Source: Actinoplanes aureus
GTDB lineage: Bacteria; Actinomycetota; Actinomycetes; Mycobacteriales; Micromonosporaceae
Assembly (NCBI RefSeq): GCF_015704865.1
Contig: NZ_JADQTO010000001.1
Coordinates: 248,001-312,000, forward strand
Length of the DNA stretch: 64,000 nucleotides
Reading direction: 5' to 3'
Shown here in pieces: positions 17,432-26,588 of the stretch (position 1 is its first letter; the number at the start of each line of letters is the position of its first letter). The translations under genes were made by a program, and so were the position numbers. Below the pieces are notes generated by a model. That model saw nothing but the letters and a program-made list of their open reading frames with translations. It did no database searches and was not told where the DNA came from.

Positions 17432-19626
17432 AGCTCGTACCCCTGAATCTCGATCGCGACCTGGACCTGCTGCATGCGTGGGTGACGCACCCGCGCTCGC
17501 ATTTCTGGGGAATGCAACGCGCCTCGGTGGAGCGGGTGCGCGAGGAGTACCAGGCCATCGCGGACAACGCGCACCACCACGCGTGGCTCGGGCTGGACGA
17601 CGACGGCACCCCGCTCTTCCTCGCCGAGACCTACGACCCGGCGCACAGCGAGCTGGCGCGGCACTACGACGTGCGGCCCGGCGACCTCGGCATGCACGTG
17701 CTGGTCTCGCCGCCGACCCGGAAGCGCTCCGGGGTCACCTCGGCGGTGATGCGCGCGGTGATGGACTTCTGCTTCGCCGACTCGGACGTGGACCGGGTGG
17801 TGGTCGAGCCGGACGTGCGCAACGAGGCGATCGAGCGGAAGAACGCCGAGGTCGGCTTCGTCGAGGAACGTCACGTCCAGCTGCACGACAAGGTGGCCCG
17901 GCTGAGTTTCTGCACGCGTGCGGCGTACGCCATGAGCGTCCCCCACCTGCGGCCGGAAGCGATCGGGTACGCGCACCGCCGGCTGATCGCGAAGGCGATC
18001 GCCGAGTTCAGCCACGAGCGGCTGATCTCACCGGTGCGGGAGGGTGACCGCTACCGATTCGGCGAGAACACGTTCACGGCGACACGGCACGAGCTGGAGC
18101 ACTGGGTCGTCGACCCGGACTCGCTCGACGGACCGCTGGACGCGCTCGACTTCATCGCCAAACTCCGGGAGACCCTCGGGATCCCGGAGAAGCTGCTCGG
18201 TACGTACCTCGAAGAGATCTCCGCGACGCTGGCCGGCACCGCCTGGAAGTTCACGCACCGGCGGGAGACCGCCGACGAGCTCGTGCACGCCGACTTCCAG
18301 ACCATCGAGGCCGCCATGACCGAGGGCCATCCCGGCTTCGTGGCCAACAACGGGCGGATCGGTTTCGGTCTCCAGGACCACGAGGCCTTCGCGCCGGAGG
18401 CCGGTCGCCCGGTCCGGCTGCGCTGGGTGGCGATCCGCCGGGACGAGAGCATCTTCGTCTCCGCCGGTGACGAGCGCGCGCACTACGCGGCCGAGTTCGG
18501 CGAAGACCTGCTGCAACGGTTCGAGCAGCAGCTGCGAGGACATGGACTGAACCCGGACGACTACCGCTACCTGCCGGTGCACCCGTGGCAGTGGGAGCAC
18601 AAGGTGACCGTCACGTTCGCGCCCGACGTGGCCCGGCGGGCGATCGTCCCGCTCGATGCCGGCCCTGATCGCTATCGGGCGCAGCAGTCGATCCGGACGT
18701 TCTTCAACGTGGACCGGCCGGAGCGGCACTACGTCAAGACCGCGATCGCGGTGCAGAACATGGGCTTCCTGCGCGGGCTGTCGCCGAAGTACATGCAGGC
18801 CACGCCGCCGATCAACGAGTGGGTCGCCGAGGTCGTCGAGAACGATCCGGAGCTGCGGGCGTGCGGCTTCGGTGTGCTGCGGGAGCTGGCGTCGGCGGGG
18901 TACGTCGGGGATGCCTATCACCGGACGGGTACGCCTAGCGCGTACACCAAGATGCTCGCCGCCCTCTGGCGGGAGAGTCCGGTCCCGCGCATCGCGGACA
19001 CCGAGCGGCTGGCCACCATGGCCAGCCTGCTGCACCGCGACCGGGACGGGAACGCCCTGGTCTCCGCGCTGATCCGGGAGTCCGGTCGTACGCCCGCCGA
19101 GTGGGTGGCCAGCTATCTGCGTGCCTACCTGCGTCCGATCGTGCACTGCCTGCTCAAGCACGACCTGGCGTTCATGCCGCACGGCGAGAACCTGATCCTG
19201 GTCCTGGAGGACCATGTGCCGAGCCGGGTCTTCATGAAGGACATCGGTGAGGAGGTGGCGGTGATGAACGACCAGCCGCTGCCGCCCGAGGTGGAGCGGA
19301 TCCGGATCGACGTCACCGACGAGATCAAGGAACTGGCGATCTTCACCGACGTCTTCGACGGGTTCCTGCGGCACCTCGCCGGGATCCTGGACACCGACCG
19401 GGTGCTGTCCTCCGCCGAGTTCTGGGCGCTGGCCGGTGACTGCGTCCGCGAGCACGCCAAGGATCACCCGTCGCTGGCCGGCCGGCTGGACCTGCTGCGG
19501 CCCACGTTCAAGCACTCCTGCCTGAACCGGCTCCAACTGCGCAACACCCTGCAGATGGTGGACCTCACCGACCAGGCCAGCTCACTGATCTTCGCGGGCG
19601 AGCTGGAGAATCCGATCGCCGCATGA
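17428..19626 (+). CDS. desCD: DesC-DesD fusion: hydroxycadaverine acyltransferase plus NIS synthetase
   Basis: One uninterrupted 732-codon frame. Residues 1 to about 168 are a GNAT acyltransferase like DesC (HPRSHFWGM, YDVRPGDLGMHVLVSPP, VVEPDVRNEAIERKNAEVGF), which acylates N-hydroxycadaverine with succinyl- or acetyl-CoA. From about residue 169 the protein is an IucA/IucC-type siderophore synthetase like DesD (LIAKAIAEFSHERLISP, then LPVHPWQWEH, MPHGENLILVLEDHVPSRVF and FKHSCLNRLQLRN). That part joins and cyclises the hydroxamate units using ATP. In Streptomyces these are two coupled genes. Here there is no stop between them; an in-frame ATG at 17932 lies where DesD would normally start, but no ribosome site precedes it. 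A true fusion is therefore favoured, with internal initiation as the alternative. Confidence 0.9.
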   Translation: MKLVPLNLDRDLDLLHAWVTHPRSHFWGMQRASVERVREEYQAIADNAHHHAWLGLDDDGTPLFLAETYDPAHSELARHYDVRPGDLGMHVLVSPPTRKRSGVTSAVMRAVMDFCFADSDVDRVVVEPDVRNEAIERKNAEVGFVEERHVQLHDKVARLSFCTRAAYAMSVPHLRPEAIGYAHRRLIAKAIAEFSHERLISPVREGDRYRFGENTFTATRHELEHWVVDPDSLDGPLDALDFIAKLRETLGIPEKLLGTYLEEISATLAGTAWKFTHRRETADELVHADFQTIEAAMTEGHPGFVANNGRIGFGLQDHEAFAPEAGRPVRLRWVAIRRDESIFVSAGDERAHYAAEFGEDLLQRFEQQLRGHGLNPDDYRYLPVHPWQWEHKVTVTFAPDVARRAIVPLDAGPDRYRAQQSIRTFFNVDRPERHYVKTAIAVQNMGFLRGLSPKYMQATPPINEWVAEVVENDPELRACGFGVLRELASAGYVGDAYHRTGTPSAYTKMLAALWRESPVPRIADTERLATMASLLHRDRDGNALVSALIRESGRTPAEWVASYLRAYLRPIVHCLLKHDLAFMPHGENLILVLEDHVPSRVFMKDIGEEVAVMNDQPLPPEVERIRIDVTDEIKELAIFTDVFDGFLRHLAGILDTDRVLSSAEFWALAGDCVREHAKDHPSLAGRLDLLRPTFKHSCLNRLQLRNTLQMVDLTDQASSLIFAGELENPIAA

Positions 19627-21971
19627 AGGTCTACCGCGACGATTACGGTATCCCGCACCTGCGGGCCGGCTCGGTCCTCGACCTGGCCTACCTTCAGGGG
19701 CGGGTGACCGCTTCTGATCGGGGCCGCCAGATCACCGTCGAGCGGTTGCGCTCGGAGGGCCGGCTAGCCTCCCTCGCCGGTGCCGGCGAGGTGGGCTGGG
19801 ACCGGTTCGCCCGGCGCTGCCGGCTCGACGACACGGCCCGGCGCTGCTTCGCCGCGTCTTCGCCGGAGACGCGGCGCTTCCTCGAGTCGTACGCCGACGG
19901 CGTCCGCGCGGGTGGCGTCGAGTGGCAGCCCTGGTCATCGCTCGGCGTGTTCCTGGTGCAGCACATCCTTTTCGGGACGTTCCCCAACAAGATGTGGCGC
20001 GCGCACGTCGAGCGGACCCTGGGGCCCGCCGCGGTCGAGTGGTTCGCCGTCGAGGGACCCAGCGGCTCCGGGAGCAACGCCTGGGCGGTTCCCGGCCAGA
20101 TCGCCGGGGATCCGCACCGGCTTCTCGAACTACCCGGCGTCTACCAGCAGGTCCGCCTGGCCTGCCCGGAGTTCGACGTCGCCGGGCTGACCTTCCCCGG
20201 CGTACCCGGCGTGCAGCATTTCGGGCACACCGGCACGGTGGCCTGGGCGGTCACCAACGCGATGGCCGACTACCAGGACCTCTACCTCGAAGAGCTGCGG
20301 CAGACGCCGTCCGGGGCCGAGGCACGCGGCCCGGCCGGCTGGGAGCCGGTGGTCACCCATCAGGAAACCATTCTGGTACGCGACGACGACCCGATCCCGG
20401 TCGACATCATGGAGACGCCGCGCGGGCCGATCATCGACGCGAACCTGAGTCTTCGTACCCCGGCCCGGTCCGATTCTGATCTGGGCTTCGACGCCCTGTT
20501 GCCACTGCTGCGGGCGTCCACCGTGGACGACGTCGCGGACGCCCTGTCGCACTGGGTCGAACCGGTGAACAGCGTCCTGGCCGCCGACAGCACCGGCCGG
20601 GTCGTGCAACTGACCGCCGGGCGGGTCCCGGTCCGCGACGACCGCAACCGCTGGGTGCCGGTCCCGGCCTGGGAGCCGCGCTACACCTGGCAGCCGGGCT
20701 GGTCTCCGATGGCGCGGTTCGACGTGGCTTCCGCGGTCAACGCCAACGACCGCCGGGCCGACACCGAGCCGCACGGCATCGACTTCGCCCCGCCGGCCCG
20801 GGCACGGCGGATCCGTACCCTGCTCGACGCCGGCGCCCCGCCGGAATCGATTCACATGGACACGTCGATGCCGGCCGACTCCGTCGAGGCCGGCCGGCGT
20901 GCGGCCTGGCGATCCGCCGTGGCGCGCGCACTGTGCGAGTTGCCGGCGCTCGGGCCGCTGTTCGCCGATTCCGGCTACGACCCGATCTTCGCGCCCTGGA
21001 CCGATCCGCGCGGACGCGTCGGGCACGCCCTCGACGGCGTGCTCACCGGGCTCGGACTCGACGCTTCGTCGCTGGCCTCGCCGGACTCGGTTCCGGACGA
21101 GCCGTGGGGTGAACGGCATCTCCTGCATCCGGTCGTGCTGCCCGGCCTGGACGCCGACCTGCCGCGGGTTCCGCTGTCCGGATCTGCCGGCTGCGTGCTC
21201 AACACGTCGAGCGTCACCGGCGTCAGCGACCTGTGCTGGCGTGGCCCGGTGGCCCGGTACGTCTGGGATCTCGCCGACCGGCAGCGCAGCCGGTGGGTCG
21301 TCCCGTTCGGCGCCTCCGACGCGCCGGACTCACCGCACTTCCTGGACCAGCTGCCGCTCTGGGCGTCCGGTGCGCTCGTCCCGCTGGTCACCGACTGGGA
21401 CCGTCTGGAGTTATCGATGATCGTTTTCGCGGAGAAGCTCGCCGGACTCGGCGAGCTGACCATGATCCCGCTGGACCCGGTGGAGCACGCCCCGATCGTG
21501 CACGAGTGGGTGGTGAAGCCCCGCAACCGGTTCTGGGGGATGGGTGAGCACACCGTCGAGGACGTGCGGGAGATCTACGCCTTCGTCGACGGGCTGGAGA
21601 CGCATCACGCGTACCTGCTGTTGCTCGACGGCAGCCCGATCGGCGTCTTCCAGACCTACGAACCCGCGCAGGACCCGGTGGGCGAGTGCTACGACGTACG
21701 CCCCGGCGACTTCGGCATGCACCTGCTGCTCGACGCCGGTGACCGGGAGCTGCCGCACCTGACCAGCGCGGTCTTCCCGGCCCTGATGCGGCACCTCTTC
21801 GCCGACCCGGCCAACCAGCGGATCGTCGCCGAGCCGGACGTCCGTAACGAGCGCATGATCACCCGGCTCCAGCGCGAGGGCTACACACTGGGCGAGCAGA
21901 TCGATCTCGGTCACAAACAAGCTCAGTTGACCTTCCTCGACCGCTCCCGCTTCGAGGCGCCGCTGACCTAG
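19623..21971 (+). CDS. desGH: DesG-DesH fusion: penicillin-acylase-like hydrolase plus GNAT acyltransferase
   Basis: A 782-residue protein overlapping the synthetase stop as ATGA. Residues 1 to about 600 are an Ntn-hydrolase of the penicillin acylase family. It begins directly with the VYRDDYGIPHLRAG motif and has no signal peptide. The predicted self-cleavage site and N-terminal nucleophile is S151 in SGSGSNAWAV. The last ~175 residues (from about TMIPLDPVEHAP) are a second DesC-like GNAT domain (RNRFWGM, YDVRPGDFGMHLLLD, EPDVRNERMI). Separate genes of these two kinds, desG and desH, accompany some actinobacterial desferrioxamine clusters and are linked to aryl or acyl variants of the siderophore. 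Finding both in one frame mirrors the preceding desCD fusion. The substrate of the amidase domain is unknown. Confidence 0.88.
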   Translation: MKVYRDDYGIPHLRAGSVLDLAYLQGRVTASDRGRQITVERLRSEGRLASLAGAGEVGWDRFARRCRLDDTARRCFAASSPETRRFLESYADGVRAGGVEWQPWSSLGVFLVQHILFGTFPNKMWRAHVERTLGPAAVEWFAVEGPSGSGSNAWAVPGQIAGDPHRLLELPGVYQQVRLACPEFDVAGLTFPGVPGVQHFGHTGTVAWAVTNAMADYQDLYLEELRQTPSGAEARGPAGWEPVVTHQETILVRDDDPIPVDIMETPRGPIIDANLSLRTPARSDSDLGFDALLPLLRASTVDDVADALSHWVEPVNSVLAADSTGRVVQLTAGRVPVRDDRNRWVPVPAWEPRYTWQPGWSPMARFDVASAVNANDRRADTEPHGIDFAPPARARRIRTLLDAGAPPESIHMDTSMPADSVEAGRRAAWRSAVARALCELPALGPLFADSGYDPIFAPWTDPRGRVGHALDGVLTGLGLDASSLASPDSVPDEPWGERHLLHPVVLPGLDADLPRVPLSGSAGCVLNTSSVTGVSDLCWRGPVARYVWDLADRQRSRWVVPFGASDAPDSPHFLDQLPLWASGALVPLVTDWDRLELSMIVFAEKLAGLGELTMIPLDPVEHAPIVHEWVVKPRNRFWGMGEHTVEDVREIYAFVDGLETHHAYLLLLDGSPIGVFQTYEPAQDPVGECYDVRPGDFGMHLLLDAGDRELPHLTSAVFPALMRHLFADPANQRIVAEPDVRNERMITRLQREGYTLGEQIDLGHKQAQLTFLDRSRFEAPLT

Positions 21972-21981
21972 GGTGGCGGGC

Positions 21982-22431
21982 ATGGAGTTCCGGGCGGAGT
22001 TGCAGCGGACCGGCGGGAACACGACCGGTTTCCAGGTGGCGGACGAGATCGTCGACGGGCTCGGCGGCGGCGGGAGACCCAAGGTCGTCGTGCGGGTCAA
22101 CGGCTACGAGTTCCGCTCGTCGATCGCGCGGATGGGCGGCGAGTACTGGCTCGGCGTGAGCGCCGACCGGCGGGCCGCGGCCGGCATCGAGGGCGGCGAG
22201 GTCTACGACCTCGAGGTCGAGCTGGACACCGCGCCCCGCGAGATCGAGGTGCCGGACGATCTCGCGGCGGCGCTCGCCGCCGAGCCGGCGGCCAAGGCGT
22301 TCTGGGACAGCATGTCGTTCAGCAACCAGCGCTGGCACGCCGAGCAGCTCACCTCGGCCAAGACCGCCGAGACGCGGGGCCGCCGGCTGGCCAAGTCACT
22401 CGATCTGCTGCGCGCCGGCAAGGCCCGGTAG
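21982..22431 (+). CDS. DUF1905 / YdeI-type protein
   Basis: A 149-residue protein with an N-terminal DUF1905 beta-barrel-like domain (MEFRAELQRTGGNTTGFQVA, then WLGVSADRRAAAGIEGGEVY). A short C-terminal YdeI-type helical segment follows (LAAEPAAKAFWDSMSFSNQR, then AKTAETRGRRLAKSLDLL). Members are sometimes labelled bacteriocin-protection proteins, but the biochemical role is not established. The start is ATG 21982, which matches the family N-terminus; GTG 21973 would add three residues. It follows the siderophore operon by 10 bp but has no evident link to it. Confidence 0.85.
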   Translation: MEFRAELQRTGGNTTGFQVADEIVDGLGGGGRPKVVVRVNGYEFRSSIARMGGEYWLGVSADRRAAAGIEGGEVYDLEVELDTAPREIEVPDDLAAALAAEPAAKAFWDSMSFSNQRWHAEQLTSAKTAETRGRRLAKSLDLLRAGKAR

Positions 22432-22440
22432 TCCCGGGTC

Positions 22441-23652
22441 TCACAGCGGCCGGAAGGCGATCTTCGGGTCGAGCAGCGATACCCACGACGGGCGCCAGGC
22501 CGGCCCGCGCCCGTCCATCTCCTCCTGGAGGTTCGTCCGCCACGGGCCGGACACCCCGTCGTCGTGCCACCAGGGCGGCCAGGAGTCGTACCGGCGCTCC
22601 ACCCGGACCCCGGTCGCGCTGGTCTCCACCCGCAGGAACAGCCAGCGCCCGTAACGCGGGTCGGACTCGGCCCGGCGCAGCGCCCGGACCAGCTCGGTGA
22701 GTCGCCGGAACCCGGCGAACCGCTCCTCGCCGGGCCGGTCGGCGGGTGGGTGCTCGCCCGGCTGTGAGCTGAAACTCGTGGCGTCCGCGTAAGCCAGCAG
22801 GGTGCACCGGCCGTCGCCGTGCGGTGCCCGCTCCTGGAGCCAGCCGATCAGCGCGTCCAGCTCGGCGGTGGTCGGCGGCGCGGGCCGGCGCAGCTCGGCG
22901 GCGTCGTGCATGGCCGCCCACACCAGACGGTCGTGTTCGCCCTGGCTGAGCCGGCGGATCCGGCGCATCGGCGGGCGCCGCCCCGGCTCGATGCGCGGCA
23001 CCCGGGTGCCGGGGGCGATGCCGGCCCGGCCGGCCACCGCGAGCGCCGCGGCGATGTCCAGCACCGGCTCGGTCAGCCGGTCGAGCAGGTCCTTCAGATG
23101 AGCGGCGCCGACCTCGCCGCGCACCGCGGCGTGCAGCAGCCGTTCGCTCGCGGCGCGCACCTCTTCGCGCTGGACCGGGCCGGACAGCTCGTGCCGGCCG
23201 GGGCCGGTGATGACGCCGGTCACGGCGGTGCGGGTGTTCTCCGCGCTGAGCAGCGGTGTGAGCAGGATCGCCATGCCGTCCTCGACGGCGTCGTGGTAGC
23301 GCACCCGCGACCACCGGCCGTTCTCGTGCCAGATCACGAAGCCGAGCCGGCCGGCCTCGGCGAGCGGCGCCAGATCCGCCCAGGGCAGCCAGTCGGGCGC
23401 GCCGGTGAGCAGGTCCAGCGGGGGATCCGCCTGCGTGGTGGCGCTCTGCTCGGCGTGGTGGCCGTAGAGCACGGCCCGGCGCCCGTCGAGCAGCGCGAAT
23501 CGCGCCCAGTGACCGCCGCGGTCGTGGTGATGGGCACCGCGGTCGTCGATCGACCACACGTCGCCGTGACCGATGCCGGTGAGCGTGACGCTCAACGTCG
23601 CCCACCGGGTCCAGAGCAGTCCGGGCGCGGGCAGATCCACGTCGGTCAGCAT
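22441..23652 (-). CDS. Hypothetical protein
   Basis: A 403-residue soluble protein I do not recognise. It is rich in Trp in both terminal parts. The N-terminal third reads like a beta-rich domain (GDVWSIDDRGAHHHD, WHENGRWSRVRYHD). The middle is Arg/Pro-rich and helical (AGTRVPRIEPGRR-like stretch, LSQGEHDRLVWAAMHDAAEL). The C-terminal ~130 residues form a separate module ending RYDSWPPWWHDDGVSG and WRPSWVSLLDP. There is no signal peptide or membrane segment. It is convergent with the DUF1905 gene (9-bp gap) and divergent from the PQ-loop gene. The strong codon bias supports real coding. Confidence 0.7.
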   Translation of the reverse strand: MLTDVDLPAPGLLWTRWATLSVTLTGIGHGDVWSIDDRGAHHHDRGGHWARFALLDGRRAVLYGHHAEQSATTQADPPLDLLTGAPDWLPWADLAPLAEAGRLGFVIWHENGRWSRVRYHDAVEDGMAILLTPLLSAENTRTAVTGVITGPGRHELSGPVQREEVRAASERLLHAAVRGEVGAAHLKDLLDRLTEPVLDIAAALAVAGRAGIAPGTRVPRIEPGRRPPMRRIRRLSQGEHDRLVWAAMHDAAELRRPAPPTTAELDALIGWLQERAPHGDGRCTLLAYADATSFSSQPGEHPPADRPGEERFAGFRRLTELVRALRRAESDPRYGRWLFLRVETSATGVRVERRYDSWPPWWHDDGVSGPWRTNLQEEMDGRGPAWRPSWVSLLDPKIAFRPL

Positions 23653-23800
23653 TCGTCCACTTTGCCAAACGCCGCCGGGCCGTCGTCACCCACGGGTGCC
23701 TTCGCGGTGCACCGGGGTGCGGTGCGGGTGCAACCGGTCAGCCGCCGGAGAGCGGCGACGAACGGACATCCGGCACCTGACCCCGACTTGGAAAAGGAAC

Positions 23801-24454
23801 ATGCTGACCCACGTCTTCGGCCTCCTCGGAGCCGCCCTGTCCATGTCCATCGCCTGGCCCCAGGTCTACCGCTCGTGTGTGCGGCGACGCACCGGCGGCC
23901 TGTCGGCCACGGCGTGCATGCTGAGCGTGGCGATGCCGATCGGCTGGGTGACGTACGGGTTGCTGATCGGGGACCCGCTGCAGGTGGTGACCAACACCGT
24001 CAGTTCGCTGACCGGGCTGGCCATCCTGGCGGCCCTGCTGATCACCCAGCCGCACCTGCGCTCCGGCCGGGCGTTGCTGATGAGCGCGGGCACGGCCGGC
24101 GCGGTGCTGCTGGCCGTCGCGGGCTCCGCCGCCCTGGCCGCCCTGCCCCAGGTCACCGGCGGCCGTGCCGCGGCGATGCTGGGCATGATCCTGGCGGGGG
24201 TGTCGCTCGTGTCGGCGGTGCCGCAGCCGCTGGCTCTGCTGCGGGACCGTACCCAGGACCTCTCCGGCCTCTCGCCGCTGCGCTGGTGGCTGGCCGTTTC
24301 GGCCTGCGCGTCGTGGCTGCTGTACGGTCTGGGCACCGGGCAGCCGGCCGTCTGGGCGTCCGCGCTCGTCGGTGTGACGAGCGCCTCCATCGTGTGCGGC
24401 GTGCTCGTCTCCCGGCAGTTCGCGCCCCGCGGCCTGGTGCCGGCGAACGCGTGA
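23801..24454 (+). CDS. PQ-loop membrane protein (SemiSWEET-like)
   Basis: A 217-residue integral membrane protein with about seven helices and two PQ-loop motifs: AWPQVYRSCVRRRTGGLS near the N-terminus and SAVPQPLALLRDRTQDLSGL at about residue 140. Each is followed by the usual W-TYGL or WLLYGL helix. This internal duplication is typical of PQ-loop transporters of sugars or amino acids. The start is ATG 23801, nine bases after AAAGG. The substrate is unknown, and no sugar operon is adjacent. A strong hairpin follows its stop. Confidence 0.82.
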   Translation: MLTHVFGLLGAALSMSIAWPQVYRSCVRRRTGGLSATACMLSVAMPIGWVTYGLLIGDPLQVVTNTVSSLTGLAILAALLITQPHLRSGRALLMSAGTAGAVLLAVAGSAALAALPQVTGGRAAAMLGMILAGVSLVSAVPQPLALLRDRTQDLSGLSPLRWWLAVSACASWLLYGLGTGQPAVWASALVGVTSASIVCGVLVSRQFAPRGLVPANA

Positions 24455-24460
24455 TCGTCT

Positions 24461-24487
24461 CCCCCGTTCGGGTTTCCCGAATGGGGG
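24461..24487 (+). terminator. Hairpin terminator after the PQ-loop gene
   Basis: CCCCCGTTCGGG and CCCGAATGGGGG form a 12-bp stem (one G-T wobble) with a TTT loop, starting seven bases after the stop codon. Confidence 0.75.
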
Positions 24488-24552
24488 ATTCGCCGTTTCC
24501 GGCGCGTGCATCGGCCTCCTACGATGCGGGCCTGAAGACGAGGGGGGCTTAT

Positions 24553-26319
24553 ATGCGACTTCCACCATCGCGCTTGCTGGTCGCCGGCACTGCCGCCGGC
24601 ATCGTCCTGGCCGCGAGCGCGTCCGTCCCGGCTGCCGCGGCGGCACCGGTGACGATCACACCCGCCGCAACGGCGGCCGCGGCGAAGGCGGCCACCACCA
24701 GCGCGGCCGAGAAGCGCCGCGTCGACCGGCTGAAGACGCCGAAGCTGGACTGGTACAAGTGCTACCAGGTCGCCCAGTGCGCCACCGTCAAGGTGCCGCT
24801 CGACTACGACAACCCCGGCGGCGCGAAGACCGAGATCGCGCTGCTGCGGATCAAGGCGAAGGACCAGAAGCGCAAGATCGGCAGCCTGTTCGTGAACCCG
24901 GGTGGCCCGGGCGGATCGGCCACCTCGTTCGCCCTCGCCGCGCCGTACTTCCTGAGCGAGTCCGTGCTCGAGCGCTTCGACGTCGTCGGCGTGGACCCGC
25001 GCGGCGTCGGTGCCAGCGCCAACGTGAAGTGCTTCAAGTCGGTGAAGGAGCAGACCCGCGTCTTCAACGGCATGAACGTGGCGTTCCCGTACACCAAGGC
25101 GGAGAAGGCGAAGTACATCAAGTCCGCCCAGGCGTTCGGCAAGGGTTGTTCGACCACCGGCAAGCCGATCTCCGGCGCCATGTCGACCGCCGAGGTGGCG
25201 CGGGACATGGAGCTGATGCGCCGCGCGGTCGGCGACAAGAAGCTGACCTACCTCGGCTTCAGCTACGGCACCGCGCTGGGGCAGTACTACGCGAACATGT
25301 TCCCGGACCGGTTCCGGGCGATCGTGGCGGACGGCAACATCGACCCGCGCCAGTGGGTCGGCTCGGGCAAGGGCGCCGGCCAGATCCTGGACGCCCGGAT
25401 GCGCTCCTCGGACGGGGCGTACAAGGCGCTGGTGGAGATCTTCAAGCGCTGTGACCAGGCCGGTGCGGAGTTCTGCCCGTTCTCGGCCGGCAACCCGGCC
25501 CGGAACTACGCGGCGATCACGGCGAAGTTGAAGGCCAAGCCGCTGGTCATCCGGGACGAGTTCGGCACCTACAAGGTCACGTACGCGGACTTCGTCGGTG
25601 CGACGCTGAGCATGCTGTACTCGGACTACGCCGGCGAGAACGTCATGCAGCTCGCCGCGGACATCTCGGCGCTTCAGAACGGTGGCGCGGCGGCCGCACC
25701 GGCGAAGGCCGCGGTGCTCAAGCGGATCAAGGCCGCCAAGTCGGTCGGGTACGACTTCCCGTACGACAACAGCTTCGAGGCGCAGAGCGCGGTCATCTGC
25801 ACCGACGGCAACCACCCGAAGAAGGCGAGCAGCTGGCCGGCGAAGACCGCGGCCCGGGACAAAGCGGCGCCGTACTTCGGCCGGGCCTGGGGCTGGATCG
25901 ACGTTCAGTGCGCGAGCAGCACGTGGACCGTCCGCGACGAGGACTCGTACCGGGGTCCGTTCAACCGGCGGACCGCCAAGCCGGTGCTGCTGGTCGGCAA
26001 CTACTGGGACCCCGCGACCAACTACCGGGCGTCGGTCTCGTCGAGCCGGCTGCTGCCGAACTCGCGGCTGCTGGCCAGCAACAACTGGGGGCACACCGCG
26101 TACGGCACGGGTGTCTGCGCGACGAACGCGATCGACCGCTACCTGCTGACCGGGAAGCTGCCGGCCAAGGGCACGGTCTGCCGCGACGCGCGCCAGCCGT
26201 TCCGGGAGAAGCTGCCCGCCGACACCGACGCGAAGGTGCTGTCGGCGACCGGTAAGCAGCTGCCGCCGGTCGTGGCTCCGCGGCCGTCCTCCATCCTCAC
26301 CGGAGGACTGGTCGGTTAG
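24553..26319 (+). CDS. Secreted alpha/beta-hydrolase peptidase, tripeptidyl aminopeptidase family
   Basis: A 588-residue exported serine hydrolase of the Streptomyces TAP/SlpD and mycobacterial Hip1 type. It has a Sec signal (LLVAGTAAGIVLAASASVPA) and then an Ala-rich linker. The core starts WYKCYQVAQCATVKVPLDYD with the oxyanion strand FVNPGGPGGSATS. The catalytic triad is S237 (LGFSYGTALG), D486 (NYWDPATNY) and H514 (NNWGHTAYG). Cysteine pairs are consistent with an extracellular enzyme. It probably removes short peptides from the N-termini of proteins or scavenges peptides outside the cell. The start is ATG 24553 after GAGGGGGG. Confidence 0.92.
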   Translation: MRLPPSRLLVAGTAAGIVLAASASVPAAAAAPVTITPAATAAAAKAATTSAAEKRRVDRLKTPKLDWYKCYQVAQCATVKVPLDYDNPGGAKTEIALLRIKAKDQKRKIGSLFVNPGGPGGSATSFALAAPYFLSESVLERFDVVGVDPRGVGASANVKCFKSVKEQTRVFNGMNVAFPYTKAEKAKYIKSAQAFGKGCSTTGKPISGAMSTAEVARDMELMRRAVGDKKLTYLGFSYGTALGQYYANMFPDRFRAIVADGNIDPRQWVGSGKGAGQILDARMRSSDGAYKALVEIFKRCDQAGAEFCPFSAGNPARNYAAITAKLKAKPLVIRDEFGTYKVTYADFVGATLSMLYSDYAGENVMQLAADISALQNGGAAAAPAKAAVLKRIKAAKSVGYDFPYDNSFEAQSAVICTDGNHPKKASSWPAKTAARDKAAPYFGRAWGWIDVQCASSTWTVRDEDSYRGPFNRRTAKPVLLVGNYWDPATNYRASVSSSRLLPNSRLLASNNWGHTAYGTGVCATNAIDRYLLTGKLPAKGTVCRDARQPFREKLPADTDAKVLSATGKQLPPVVAPRPSSILTGGLVG

Positions 26320-26330
26320 CACGGGAGATC

Positions 26331-26368
26331 AACCGCCGGGCCGGTGTTCGTGGGCGGTCCGGCGGTTT
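26331..26368. terminator. Bidirectional hairpin terminator
   Basis: AACCGCCGGGCCG (26331-26343) pairs with CGGTCCGGCGGTT (26355-26367) over 13 positions and is followed by T-rich sequence. It lies 12 bases after the peptidase stop and six bases from the stop of the convergent 40-codon ORF, so it can serve both. Confidence 0.75.
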
Positions 26369-26373
26369 CTCGA

Positions 26374-26496
26374 TCAAGTCACCCGGAAGCCGTCATGGGT
26401 GGGCTTCCAGTCGGCGCTGTCCCGGCTGTCCGTGGTCAGGCCCGCCAGGGAAGCGATCAATAGTAGGACGAAGAAGACAACCGCTGCGATTTCCAT
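26374..26496 (-). CDS. Small one-helix membrane protein (40 residues)
   Basis: An ATG-started 40-codon frame: a short N-terminus, one hydrophobic helix (AAVVFFVLLLIASLAGLTT) and a polar tail with DSRDSADWKPTHDGFRVT. It ends against a bidirectional hairpin shared with the peptidase gene and is divergent from the GlxA-type regulator. There is no clear Shine-Dalgarno; leaderless translation is common in actinomycetes. The helix-plus-polar-tail layout argues for a real small membrane protein, but function is unknown. Confidence 0.5.
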   Translation of the reverse strand: MEIAAVVFFVLLLIASLAGLTTDSRDSADWKPTHDGFRVT

Positions 26497-26588
26497 GGCT
26501 CTAGCGTCGCGCTGCGCGAGCTCATCGGACAGTGGCAGGAATGCCATACATCTTCAAAAAACTGCCAACCTCGGGCTAGGCTGTCCGC

